DNA of 64,000 nt from Chinchilla lanigera (Eukaryota > Chordata > Mammalia > Rodentia > Chinchillidae). Positions within the stretch are counted from its first letter, which is position 1. Each line of letters starts with the position of its first letter. A program made the position numbers and the translations under genes. The notes under the pieces are model-generated. The model had not been told where the DNA came from. It did no database searches and saw nothing but the letters and a program-made list of their open reading frames with translations. The stretch spans positions 10,419,565-10,483,564 of the forward strand of contig NW_004955463.1 of assembly GCF_000276665.1 (NCBI RefSeq), read 5' to 3'. Below, in pieces: positions 1-10,589 of the stretch.

Positions 1-485
1 CTCACAGTAGATATTTTCATGTCATAAATTCCTTCAAAGCAGTGAATAATAATTTCTGATTTTTTTAATAATTAAATTGGCTAGAATACATTATTTTCAA
101 AATTTCTTTGAATTCTCTTTTATGATTTTAAATTATCATCAATATTTATTAAAACATCTGTATATATGAGGCCATATATTTCTTATGAAGGTTATTTGAG
201 AAACTATTATTTACAAATAATAAAAAGCAAATATATTGGTACCTCAGTTCACAGACTTAATTTTTTCCGTGATTATGGGGAAGATTCCTGGCTGCATTCC
301 TGGTTGTGGGGGGAAAAGTCCACAGTTCTGCTCCTCACCTGATGTAGAGTTTGCCAACGGAAGCAACATTTTGCTGAATGCTTCTGTTTACAAACCAAAT
401 TGCTTGCTAATGGAAGCATTTGTGAACCAAGATATTACTTTATAATAATATTAAGCAAACTTATTAGTGGTTTCAATAAGATTAT
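1..485. other. No recognised feature
   Basis: AT-rich sequence with only short open frames that lack any recognisable domain. I see no repeat family I can name here. Confidence 0.3.
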
Positions 486-1420
486 CAGATTAGGAGCATC
501 AAGATGGTGGAGTGGTAAGCAACAGAGAAGGAGCCTTTCTGAAAGTTGCCATTCAGACGTGGAATATAGCAACATGAAGAAGACAAAAAGGAGTGAAGTG
601 AGTTCCCTGGACCCAGAAATGATCTGAAGCACAAACTGATGCCAACAGAGAGAATAAAGGGAGAAACTTCAAAAGAAGACCGAGGTAGCTGGAGGTGTCT
701 TTTCCCTAAGTTAGGACTCACTGCATGAGAGGAGTGGTTCAAACCTGTGGACACATTTTGACTGCTGATGACGCAGAGGCCTCCAAAGAGAGATGAAGCA
801 GTGGAGGGGAACAATGGAGGTGAAGGACTGCACTAGCTGGTGGTGAGAATTGAGGGGCTGTGTTGTTCTGTGTGACAGAGTGACCGGCTGGGAGCTAGCA
901 GCTTCCAGTTGGGCTCAGGCCTGTGGAAGGTATGCTAATGAATCTGGTCTCAGCCAGAAGGTGCACGCTTCCTGACATTGTTCACAACTGCACTAGAAAG
1001 GCCACTGCTGGCTTGCTGGGATAGATTGGCACAGGCTGGGATTCTGTCTCTATATGCTATCTACCAGTGACAGCAGAGACATACCTGAAAGTGGACTTTT
1101 TTCTTTTTTCCTCTCCTGATTGGTTTTTGTTTTAGTTATTGTCAGGTTATGTTTGCTTGTTTGTTTTCTCTCTTTTTGATCTTGCATTTATGTGAGGTGA
1201 ATGTGGCTTCTAGCCTCCTTCTCCTTGTGGTTCTGTTCTGCTCTTCTTTTTATTTCTTCCTTCTCTCTTTCCCTCTGGTCTTCTGCACCAGTTTCCCAAA
1301 GTTAGCATGACTCTCCTTTGTCCTCCAGCTGTACTTTTAATCTCTTCCTCTTCTTCTACTTCCCTCTTTTCTCCCTAACTCATTTAAAATTTTAACCCCT
1401 GAGGGCAAAAATGACATTTT
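486..1420 (+). mobile_element. Possible L1 5' leader (degenerate)
   Basis: The block opens with a phrase (catcaagatggtgga, near 496) resembling the 'AAGATGG' start common to mammalian L1 5' ends. It becomes relatively GC-rich to about 1080, then passes into a T/CT-rich tract. That order resembles the leader-like block at 14936-15610 read on the other strand. No ORF1 was recognised downstream, so this may be only a leader fragment or an unrelated unique sequence. Confidence 0.28.
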
Positions 1421-2359
1421 AAGGATTTGTATACTGCGTACAACTTTTTTTTTTAGATTTTGTTATTTAACCACAAATGTAGTTCATAAAGTCAGTGGTG
1501 CAAATTAATGGTTAGTTCAGTGTATCATTTTCTAGGCTGTTTGATTCTATTGTCATTGCTGATGGTACCACTATAGCTAAAAATGACATAATTTTTCTGA
1601 AGAGCTGTTCTTCTTGGTATTCCAAGACTAAGATTGACTAAAAGTCACAGAAAATACTGTGGCAGAGTGCTGAAGAACCAGGTACTGAGCCAAACAGGCA
1701 GCAACTTCTCATCTGCAACAAATTGAAAAGGTAGGATCTTGCAACAGACTCAAAACCCAAAAGCCAGCCACACCTGAAGATACCTTGGATAAGTATTCAC
1801 TTCCTCAGGGCTCTAAATACTAGCAATAAAAAAAGGTGAAAAATGTATAAGATCTGAAGAGAAACCAGAGTAAAATACTAGCAATAGAGCAACCTACCAT
1901 AGACAGTATACAGGCATTGTCTCAGGAATTAAACTAAAAATAATTACCAGACTAAATACAGGAGGCCTAAGTAAATTTAAATTTCAGAGGAACAATAATT
2001 TTTAATATAAGTGTGTTCCAAATATTACACGAGAAACTTCTATTAAAAATTTCTGTTTATTTGAATTTCAAATAGAATAGGACATCTGTCTTTTTTATTA
2101 GCTAAATCTGGAAATTATTCATAAATCTATGTTTAGCATTTCCTAATCAGAGCTAAACAAGCTAATCTTTACTTTGGCTGTCCAGCTGAATATCTGGTCT
2201 TCTTCTCAGCATTTCCACTTAGAAGTATATTAACAGCCATCTGAAAACTCATGTGTCTATAAAATTGGTAGATTGCACTTATTCTCAATTCATTCCCAAA
2301 CCTGTTGCTTTCTTTCTTTCCTTACCATAGTTAATTGGATCAAATTCTGCCTTACTTAC
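1421..2359. other. No recognised feature
   Basis: AT-rich intergenic sequence. No repeat family, RNA gene or plausible exon was recognised. Confidence 0.3.
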
Positions 2360-2750
2360 TTTTATCGTTACTGAGACAAATTACCTGACATGCAAAGTTT
2401 AAGGAAAAAAGGTTCTTCACAGATGACAGTTTGTAGAGGCCTTAAGTCTATGGTTCAGAGGCATCACAGAGGAGAAACCATCCATGGTGTGGCAGGACAG
2501 GCAGAAGGTAGCAAAACAATGAGTGGCAAAGCAGTAGCACCTGCCTCCCTTCTATATTACTCCAGGCTACAAGCCTATTCAATGGTGCCATGTACACCAA
2601 GAGTGGGGCACCCTTAATCACAGCATAGCACCCTTATTCCCAGGTTCATACCCATGATCCACATTCACATACCCTAATCCAGTCACCTTTGAAACTATCA
2701 ACCTACAAGCATATGAGGCTTTCTAGAGGCATCCACATACAACCATAACA
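2360..2750 (-). mobile_element. MaLR-type (ERVL-MaLR) solo LTR, antisense
   Basis: Read on the minus strand it starts tgttatggtt and carries the usual MaLR LTR order: a 'catgg...' middle block, then 'ctgccatg'-like and 'aggtaatttgtctcagtaacg'-like 3' parts. The end near 2750 (aaccataaca) is the same terminus seen in the other MaLR-like copies of this window. It shares gtgctatgctgtgattaagg and agggtgcccca phrases with the copy at 28208. It is non-coding and old. Confidence 0.5.
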
Positions 2751-2764
2751 ACATCTTACTAAGG

Positions 2765-3515
2765 TTGAGTATCCTAAGTATTATGCTTTTCTCATATATG
2801 CTCTCTTCTTATTTCCATCCAATCTATTAATATGACCGCCAAAATATACCTGAGATCTTACCTTGTCATCTCTATCATTGTAACCATCATTATAACCCTT
2901 GTTGTAACAGCCTTTATTTCTCACCTATGTCATTGCTGAGATTCCGCATGGCCTCCTTGTAGTCCATTTTGTACCTTCCATATCCACTTCCCAAACAGCA
3001 ATTTGAAAATGGTTGGAGCATACAGTCCACCCTCTAATAACTTCCTGTCAGAGTCAAGAAATAGTCCAACTCCTTCCTCAGGACTCTTAAGCCTGGCCAG
3101 CTTTTTCTCCTTAGGCCCAGCTATACCTACCTTCCTTTTTGTTCTTCTGATCACAGCCCAGTCATTCTTGATTCAGGACATTTGATTTCTTTTCTCCTTT
3201 CTTTGGGACACCATTTTCCAGCATTTTGTGTTTCATATGTCTATTCATTTAACACATATGTCACTTGTCAGGAAGGTTTTTCTTGACACTCCAGGTTGCT
3301 GTGCTAATGTTTTTCTTCACTGTATTTATTACTTGAACTGATACGTGCTAGTTTTTTTCCACTCTTTCATTTCTAAATCCTTCCTCTAGACTTCAAACCT
3401 GTTAAGACCAGATATATACTTTTTTCGTGCTGTACCCCCAGCCTTCAGAATTGTGCCTAATACATGGATGGCATGCAATAATACATACTGAGTGACTATG
3501 TGAATTAAAAAAGAG
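2765..3515 (+). mobile_element. L2 LINE 3' region, sense
   Basis: The order of phrases is that of L2. It runs from a region resembling 'actccttcctcaggactcttaagcc', through 'tcacttgtcaggaaggtttttcttgacactcc', and a 'gtgctgtacccccagccttcag' block, to a terminal 'gtgcctaatacatgg...gcaataatac' resembling the L2 3' tail. No open frame survives. Confidence 0.6.
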
Positions 3516-4399
3516 ATAGATAACATCCACTGGGTAGTTACCTTTGCCACACACTCTGCTTAATTAGGACTTTGCGTACCCATCAGTAGCAAGATGTGCA
3601 GACCTCTATTGGACCTGGGTGATGCCAGATTGTCAGACATAATTCCTACTCCATTTGCTTTTTTACCATTTTATGTGACTGTTTCACCCCTTCTCCTATC
3701 TTTACAAATTTCCCAGCAGCTCCTCTGCTCTCCTCAGTTTCAGCTAATTAATTACCTTGTCTCCTCACTGAGAAACTGAAATAAACACCAGCAGATTCCC
3801 ACTACCACATCTACCCACCTACATGTATCTGTGCCAATAGCCTGCCTTCTGTTCTAATCAGTGAAGAGAGGGCCCATCACTAACACATCTAGATACAGCT
3901 CTAACTAAAGTCAACATCAATACCTGCTTATCATAACCCAGGTTTCTTGTCTACATGAGGATATTTTCATTGCCATGCTCCTCACTTTTTCTCACATGTT
4001 CAAACTTTTGCTCTCTATCATACTTATCAACACAAAATATATTTCCGCCTGAGCAGAGAAAGAAAGAGGTAAAAATCTGGTTTTACTTTCTCACCAACTT
4101 TCACACTATTCATTTGTTCACTTTTGTAGAAAAACTCCCTAGCTGAGATGCTCTAATTTCTGTCTTTCTACCACTCTCTCCCTCTCCCCATTCTCTCCTT
4201 TGATTCTCCCCCAATATAATTTACATACCATAAACTCACCTCCATTTTAAATCCACCTTAGTTATGCTTTGTCCTGCATGTCTCTACCAGTATAATTAGA
4301 AACAAAATGACCACATATTTTTATGGTTATTGATCAATTATCACTTAATTTCATTCCATAACATTTAGTACAATTGCTTTTTGTGTCTTTCACACACTT
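3516..4399. other. No firmly recognised feature; pyrimidine-rich
   Basis: CT-rich on the plus strand with a few short frames. It may be an extension of either flanking L2 or another old LINE, but I cannot assign it. Confidence 0.3.
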
Positions 4400-5590
4400 T
4401 CTTCTCCTTCCAGCAGGGTATACACACTCTTTTGGCTTTTCTTTGACTTCATTGCTTTCTTCTTAGTCTTCTTTGCTTCTCTTTCTTGTAACTTCTTAAT
4501 GTCAGAACCTTTCATTGTTCAGTCTTTCATTGTTATATCTACTTATACTTACATTCTTTAATGGTTATATCTGTATTTCTAGCGCAGGCTTTTCTCCGAA
4601 ACTCTCTATTTAAATATCCAATTGCCAGTTCCACATCTCCATGTACACTACAAAGAGATATCTCTCATTCAACATGTCTGAAATAAACCCTTGGTTTTTT
4701 GTGTCAAACATGTCCCTCCTGTAGCTTTTCTGCTGAAGTTTATGACAACTTCATCTTCTAGCTGCACCAATTAATTCAGGTAAATGTGTTATCTCTGATG
4801 CCTACATTTCTCTCATATTTCAGATTCTGTCTGCCTAATGGTTCTCTTCTGCACTGACAATATAACTGCATGTTCCCACCTCTCCCTCGGTTGCCTTTAC
4901 TCACTACAGTAATGATAGTGCTGGACAATGGCATATTCTGAGCAGATCTTTTTGCCTCTGTTCTTTCTTCCCTATAATCTATTCTCAACATAGGAACTAG
5001 AATGAAGTTTTGAGCATGTTAGATTTGTCATTTCTGTCCAAATCACTGAAATTGCTTTCATTTTCCTTAGGGTGGAAGATAAACTACAAAGAAGGGTCAG
5101 GAAGGGCCACATAAAACCTGGCATCACTATGTCTCATGAAGGGGTCCTGCATAATCTAACTACTCTGTCCTTCTGTCTTCATCTCCCATGGCACTCCCTT
5201 TGCTCAGTGCACCATGGCTGCCTGGATCCTTGTTTCTGCTTCACAAGGGGACACTATGCACAGATAGGGTCTAGTTATCCCCTTTCTCCTATATTACTTT
5301 TCTCAGGCATCTATTTTGCAAACTCCTTGTATCTTTTCTGTCATTGCTCAGGCCTTATCATCTCACTGAAGCTTATTCCATATCTCTTAGCACTTCTTGT
5401 TCTGATCCTATTAAAAATATTTTTGCAGCTTTAACTTGCAGCACAATATATAATCTATTTATTATTTATGTTCATATTGTCTATCTTCTAGTGGTTAAAT
5501 TGTGATTTTTTTTGAGGCCATAGATCTTTATTTTGTTGATGGGTGTATCCCAAACACTTAGTAGCCCGTTAATAAACACCCATGAATGAT
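4400..5590 (+). mobile_element. L2 LINE 3' half, sense
   Basis: A second L2-like copy. A phrase like 'ccaattgccagttccacatctcc' near 4617-4645 corresponds to the L2 ORF downstream region. It is followed near 4980-5100 by 'cactgaaattgctttcattttcc' and a glycine-rich 'cctggcatca' region. It ends at 5530-5590 with 'tgtatcccaaacacttagtagcccgttaataaacac', an L2-like tail. The frames are broken throughout. Confidence 0.5.
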
Positions 5591-5624
5591 GTGTGGTTGC
5601 TAAGATTGTGATCGCTGAAGTAAA

Positions 5625-5795
5625 ATAACTTGGACTCAGAGCCAAGTGGTGCTTTGCAAGCTCCTTTGCACTTAGTGGTTTCATATTATTGATCTTAAAA
5701 GCAGGGTTGATGATATCATCACCTCATAAAGTCCTTGTGAGGATGAACTAGTGAGACTGCGCAAATTTCTCAGAATTGTATCACATTATGTTGTA
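5625..5795 (+). mobile_element. MIR SINE, sense
   Basis: It matches MIR order: 'ggactcagagccaag' (tRNA-related part), then 'gatgatatcatcacctcataaag', 'tgtgaggatgaactagtgag' and 'cgcaaatttctcagaattgta' (core and 3' part). Diverged, as expected for an ancient mammalian SINE. Confidence 0.5.
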
Positions 5796-5824
5796 AGTCC
5801 TTTAAAAGTTTTACTTATTTAATC

Positions 5825-6000
5825 TCTGAAAAAATCTTATTTGTAAGTGGTATTGTTACCTATGTTTCACAAGTGAGAGAAATTGAAACTTAGGAAACTG
5901 AACAATTTAGTAAGGTGCACAGTAAATGACAGACTTAGGCTGAAATTCAGTTTAATTTGACAACATAGTTAATGTTCAATCTCTCCATATGGTCTGTGAT
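5825..6000 (-). mobile_element. MIR SINE, antisense
   Basis: On the plus strand it reads 'gttacctatgtttcacaagtgag...gaaactgaac...ggtgcacagtaa', the reverse complement of the MIR core and tRNA-related region. It lies about 30 bp from a sense MIR, so the two form a head-to-head pair. Confidence 0.5.
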
Positions 6001-6282
6001 GCTTTTGCAAATGGAATATTACTTTCCCATTATACCTTTTAACTGTATGAATGGGCAAAACTATTGATTTTTACATATTTTCCTTAGATAGCATTCTGTA
6101 AGCTTTGTCCTAATTCCTCTTCCAAAGCTTGCTTCAGACACTGATATGAAGCCTTATTTCAGGTCTTATTATTTGATACAGAGTTTTAGAAAATATTCAG
6201 TGTTAAGGGTAACATATCATTCCTGATTAATTCAAGTAATTTATATTATTCATGGAAAACCTCTTAGCACATTTATTATTAG

Positions 6283-6422
6283 TAACACGGTGGACTTTTT
6301 TTTTTGTTTTGTTTTGTTTTTTTGTTTTTCTCCAGTACTGGGAACCGAACTCTCGACCTTGCACTTGCCAGGCAGGCACTTTGCCGCTGAGCTAAATCCC
6401 CAGCCCCTAACATGGTGGACTT
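6283..6422 (-). mobile_element. ID SINE (tRNA-Ala-like), antisense, with 15-bp target duplication
   Basis: The element at 6298-6407 reads on the minus strand as ggggctggggatttagctc, then an A-box/B-box tRNA-like body (gagttcggttcc) and an A-rich tail. It is flanked by taacacggtggactt (6283-6297) and taacatggtggactt (6408-6422), one mismatch in 15. These are the marks of L1-mediated insertion. It belongs to the lineage-specific type with 'caagtgcaaggtc'. Confidence 0.88.
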
Positions 6423-8396
6423 AAAAAATAAATGTTCTCTATATTTCTTAAGAAGTAGCCTCTTAGAATTCTGTACTTTTTTTGTCAAGAAAGTTGAACT
6501 GTCTCAACTATCAGCACATAGTATTATAAGCAACCTTGAAAGAATAACTGAGAAATAGTTGTGATTTCCTATCTATCTTTAGGAAGGAAAATAGCTTGTA
6601 AATTGTAGGCAGCACACAAACAGTATTGATTAGCACCATATTCATTGTTATTCTATCTAGGATGCTTTGACAGAAACTCCATATTGAGCAACATACAGTA
6701 ATTCTCACCTGTTGTGTGAGGGAGTTTGTTCTCCCCAATTATGGGTCATCTCTCCATGCGAAACCAAAGCTTCAGACACAAGAAAGAAGGGGCTGGTGCT
6801 CTCCTGGCTTAGAGGATCATGCTATTTCTAATCTTCCACTCTTTACTTCAGATCCCCTCTGACACAAGGTTTCACTCTCCCTTTCTCAGGAGATCAACTA
6901 TAGTTTCCAAGAATCCTTTACCTCACTTAGGAAGAAAATGATCTCAACTCATCAACTAAAATCAGGTGTGCTGATAGTGACTTGTGGCAGTCACTAAAGT
7001 GAGCAGAATGACACACTCACTGTGAGCAGGAACTGAAAATCCATAGCATGGCCTCACCATTGCTTATGCCCTCTTCGAAGAGCAGCGTGCCCCTCTGGTC
7101 AATTCTTGGGACTCAGCTTCAGAATAAAGACAAACAGTAGGGCTCTATCAGTGAATCTGGGGTAGATGACATTTTCCTTGGGGAAGATTTAAATGGAGAC
7201 TGAAAATGGAAGAAAGGAGATAAATACTTGTGAGCAGGGAAGATTAGGAAACTATGGTTTTTCTTGAGTAGTATCTCCTGAATCTTGTACATCCTCAATC
7301 CATTGCAATGTGACTCACTTGGCCAATAAAATATCCTCAGAATGAGTGTGTGCCACATCTGAGAAAAGGTTTATTGTCTCTCTGTCACAGTAAAAAGCAG
7401 TTTGCCTCAAGCAGGGGCTGTTCCTTTAGATGCATTTTCTGGATGAAACAAAGAATAGCAGAAACATAGGCAACAGTATAGGAGAGAGCAAGTTTGCTTT
7501 TCTAAGTTGGTAAGCAACTGGTATTTGAGGGTGTTTGTTAACATGCTTTTTCTTTTAAACTTAGTTTCTATTTTTTGATGGAAACAAGTAACCGACATTT
7601 TAGAGAGTTAACCTAGGACAAGCAATGTAATGTATGATAAATAATTATATAATAATTATGACCTTAACACAGACTTCCATGAAATAGATATTATTATAAC
7701 ACTAATATTATGCTATATAATTTTTAAATGATACATAAATGCTTTCATTTAAGCCAAAATGGCTAGTTTACAATGACAATTAGGAGTAGCAGTACTAAAG
7801 AAACTAGTAGTAGGACTGGTTAAGTAATATATTGGAAAAAATGTAAAAACATTTAACATTTTTTTCCTCAGGCAGAATGGAATATTTTTAAGTTTTTAAA
7901 AACTTTCTGTACATGGTTATATAAATTTGTAGGCTATACTAACCTATTTCTTAAGGTTTATATATGGAAGATATTTTAAAGAGAAAACATAAACTCAAGA
8001 CATAATTGAAAGATGCCATTTATATGTAACTTTAACTCACTCGTTTTTATGTGCCATGAATGTTTGAATTTTTCCTAGTTCTTTTCCAAACAATTCTTTA
8101 GAATTGCCTGAATAACTTTATGTCTTTTACACAGTGGCAAAACTTAAAACAATCACATATACAATGCACTTTGACTTGTAGCTTGGCCACCACCCAGTCA
8201 TTCCTAGAATCGTTTCATAATGACATCCAAAAGGCCAATATTTTTCAGCAAAAAATCCAAGCACAAAATCTCTGGAATTTTCCTCATTGGCAAAAGCAGG
8301 CTTTTAAACCTGTGGAAATTGTTTGCATCTCTCTAAAACTAAGAATTTTTAAACTTTCAAGTGGGCATATTCTCACAGACCAGCTACTCATCAGTC
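6423..8396. other. Intergenic, no recognised feature
   Basis: AT-rich sequence with only unremarkable short frames. I see no RNA gene, SINE or LINE I can defend. Confidence 0.3.
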
Positions 8397-9824
8397 AAGT
8401 CCTTTGCATTTTTTTATATTTATTTTAAAAATGAAAGAAGGAAAACATATTAACAAACAGACATCCATTTACAAAATAGCATAAGAACATTACAAATAAT
8501 ACAGAGTTACAGACAAGTGGTAGGAAATTAACAATGGTTGTTGTATTATGTATTGTTATCTTCAAAGTGGTTTCTCAGGAAAACAGAGACATGAAGATTG
8601 ATCAAATGAATAATCCTTAACTGTTCCTTTCAGTAAAGTGATAGAAGTCAGTAGTACAACTATGTTAGCTACCTTGTATATACATACATACATAATTTCC
8701 CCTTCTTTCTTTTCTTTTTTCCCTCACCCCAGTTGCTCTTTTCTTTTGAGCATTTTCCTTTTGTTTCACAATGTCTTTCATCCTTCCTAAATTTTATTCA
8801 CTGTTTCAGATTGTTGCACTAGTGAAACAATGCGTTACTTACACATAGAGGTCTGGTTTATTTCACTTATGAGTGTGGTCTCCAGTTGTGACCATTTACC
8901 TATAAAAGCCTCAAGTTTATCTTTCTTTATAGCTGAGTAATATTCCATTATATAAAAGCCACCTGCAAAAGACTGAAAATAGACTCAAGTCTATCACCAT
9001 GCACCAAACTCAAGTCAAAATGGATCACAGACCTCCATATTAAAACAGAAACACTAAATCTATTGGAAGAGAAGGTAGGTAAAAACCTTGAAGACATAAG
9101 GGTAGGCAGAGAGTTCATGAATGAAAACCAAATTGCATGTGAAACTCTTGAAAGAATCAACAACTGGGATCTCATCCTACTGAAAAGTTTCTGCACATCT
9201 AAAGAAATCACCAGCACAGTAAAAAGAAAACCCACAAACTTGGAAAAAATTTTAGATGACTGTCCCTCACACAAAGGGCTTCTATCTAGAACATATAAAG
9301 AATTAAAAAGTATCAGCCCCCCCAAATTCAAAGACCCAATCCAAAAATGGGCAGCTGAGATGAATACACACTTCCCAGATAAGGAAATACAAATGGCAAA
9401 TAACTACATGAGAAAATGTTCAACATCATTAGTCATTGGAGAAACGCAAATTCAAACAACACTGAGATTCCACCTTACCCCAGTAAGAATGGCTAGCATT
9501 AAGAAATCAACCAATAACAAATGCTGGCGAGGCTGTGGACAAATAGGAACCCTTCTCCACTGCTGCTGGGAATGCAGACTGGTGAAACCACTGTGGAAAT
9601 CAGTTTGGAGATTTCTCAGCAAACTAGGTCTAGAGGTCCCATTCAACCCAGCTATTCCATACCCCTTCTGGGTATTTTACAGGAGAGCTGAAAACATCAT
9701 ATCACAGTGATGTATGTGCACCCACGTTCATAGCAGCACAATTTGTAATTGCTAAATTGTGGAAGCAACCCAAATGTCCATCCACTGAGGAATGGATAAA
9801 AAAATTGAAGTCCTTTGCATTTTT
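8397..9824 (-). mobile_element. 5'-inverted (twin-primed) L1 insertion with 17-bp target duplication
   Basis: The two flanks are identical: aagtcctttgcattttt at 8397-8413 and 9808-9824. The left part (8414-8958) is the L1 3' end in antisense: T-rich tail complement, 3'UTR, then the ORF2 C-terminus ending at tgagtaatattccatta. The right part (8959-9807) is the preceding ORF2 segment in sense, ending at 'ggaatggataaaaaaattg'. By comparison with the L1 at 28595-28660 only about 20 bp are lost between the two L1 breakpoints. This is the arrangement expected from twin priming during L1 integration. Confidence 0.88.
8959..9807 (+). pseudogene. L1 ORF2 C-terminal fragment (inverted segment)
   Basis: Translation from about 9063 gives an L1 ORF2-protein C-terminal region. 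It has NNWDLILLKSFCTSKE, GLLSRTYKELK, FHLTPVRMASIKKS, CWRGCGQIGTLLHCCWEC and KPLWKSVWRFLSKL, in the order known for the cysteine-rich end of L1 ORF2p. The 215-codon frame closes after 9710 although L1 homology continues to 9807, so it is decayed. It lacks endonuclease and reverse transcriptase domains and is not a gene. Confidence 0.85.
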
Positions 9825-10044
9825 AAAATTATCAGATAGGGCAGCTGTGTCTAAAATGTCAATATTGTAAAACATATTGGGTGTCATCATAGGTTAAACA
9901 TCTTTGTCAGATAAAATTCTTTTTAAAAACAAGTACAGAAGTAATTTCAAGTCATGAAATCAAAGTTGGTTTCCAAATAAATTAGAATTTTAGTAAGGAA
10001 TTTGAGAAAGTCCCATTGAACTTGGCTGCCCTTTCCTGGTGAAA
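9825..10044. other. Short spacer between two L1 copies
   Basis: About 220 bp of AT-rich sequence with no recognised content. It lies between the twin-primed L1 and the 3' end of the next antisense L1. Confidence 0.35.
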
Positions 10045-10589
10045 TTTATTTAAAATTTTGAACAGAAAAGAACAAGAACAAAAAAAACTAAAGCAAAGAC
10101 AAAAACAAAACAACAAAAGCACTATAAAAAATGATACAGAATTTCAAAACAAGATGATAGGAAATCAACAATGATTGTTGTACTACTTATTATTATCTTT
10201 AAAGTAGTTGCTCAGATTACCAGATATAGGTTTGCAAGATTGATTAAATAATTAAACATTAACTGTTCCTTTCAATAAGTGAATAGAAATTAGTGGTACA
10301 ATTATTTTAACTATTTTGTGTGTGTATATATGTATATATATATTTCCCTTCCTTCTTTCTTTTTTTCTTCTGTCCCTCATCCCAGTTGTTGTTTCTTATT
10401 AAGCAGATTCTTTTGCTTTCACAATATCTATTGTACCTTTCAGTATTATTTACTTTTTCATGTTCTTACACTAGGGAGACAATATGATGTTTACATATGA
10501 TTTATTTCACTTATGAGTATGTCTGTAATTGCATTCATTTACGTATAAAAGCCCCAAGTTTATCTTTCTTTATAGGTGAGTAATATTCC

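Noticed and set aside
9063..9710. 215-codon frame as a host gene
   Set aside because: Its motifs are those of the L1 ORF2 C-terminus, and the frame lies inside an insertion with target duplications.
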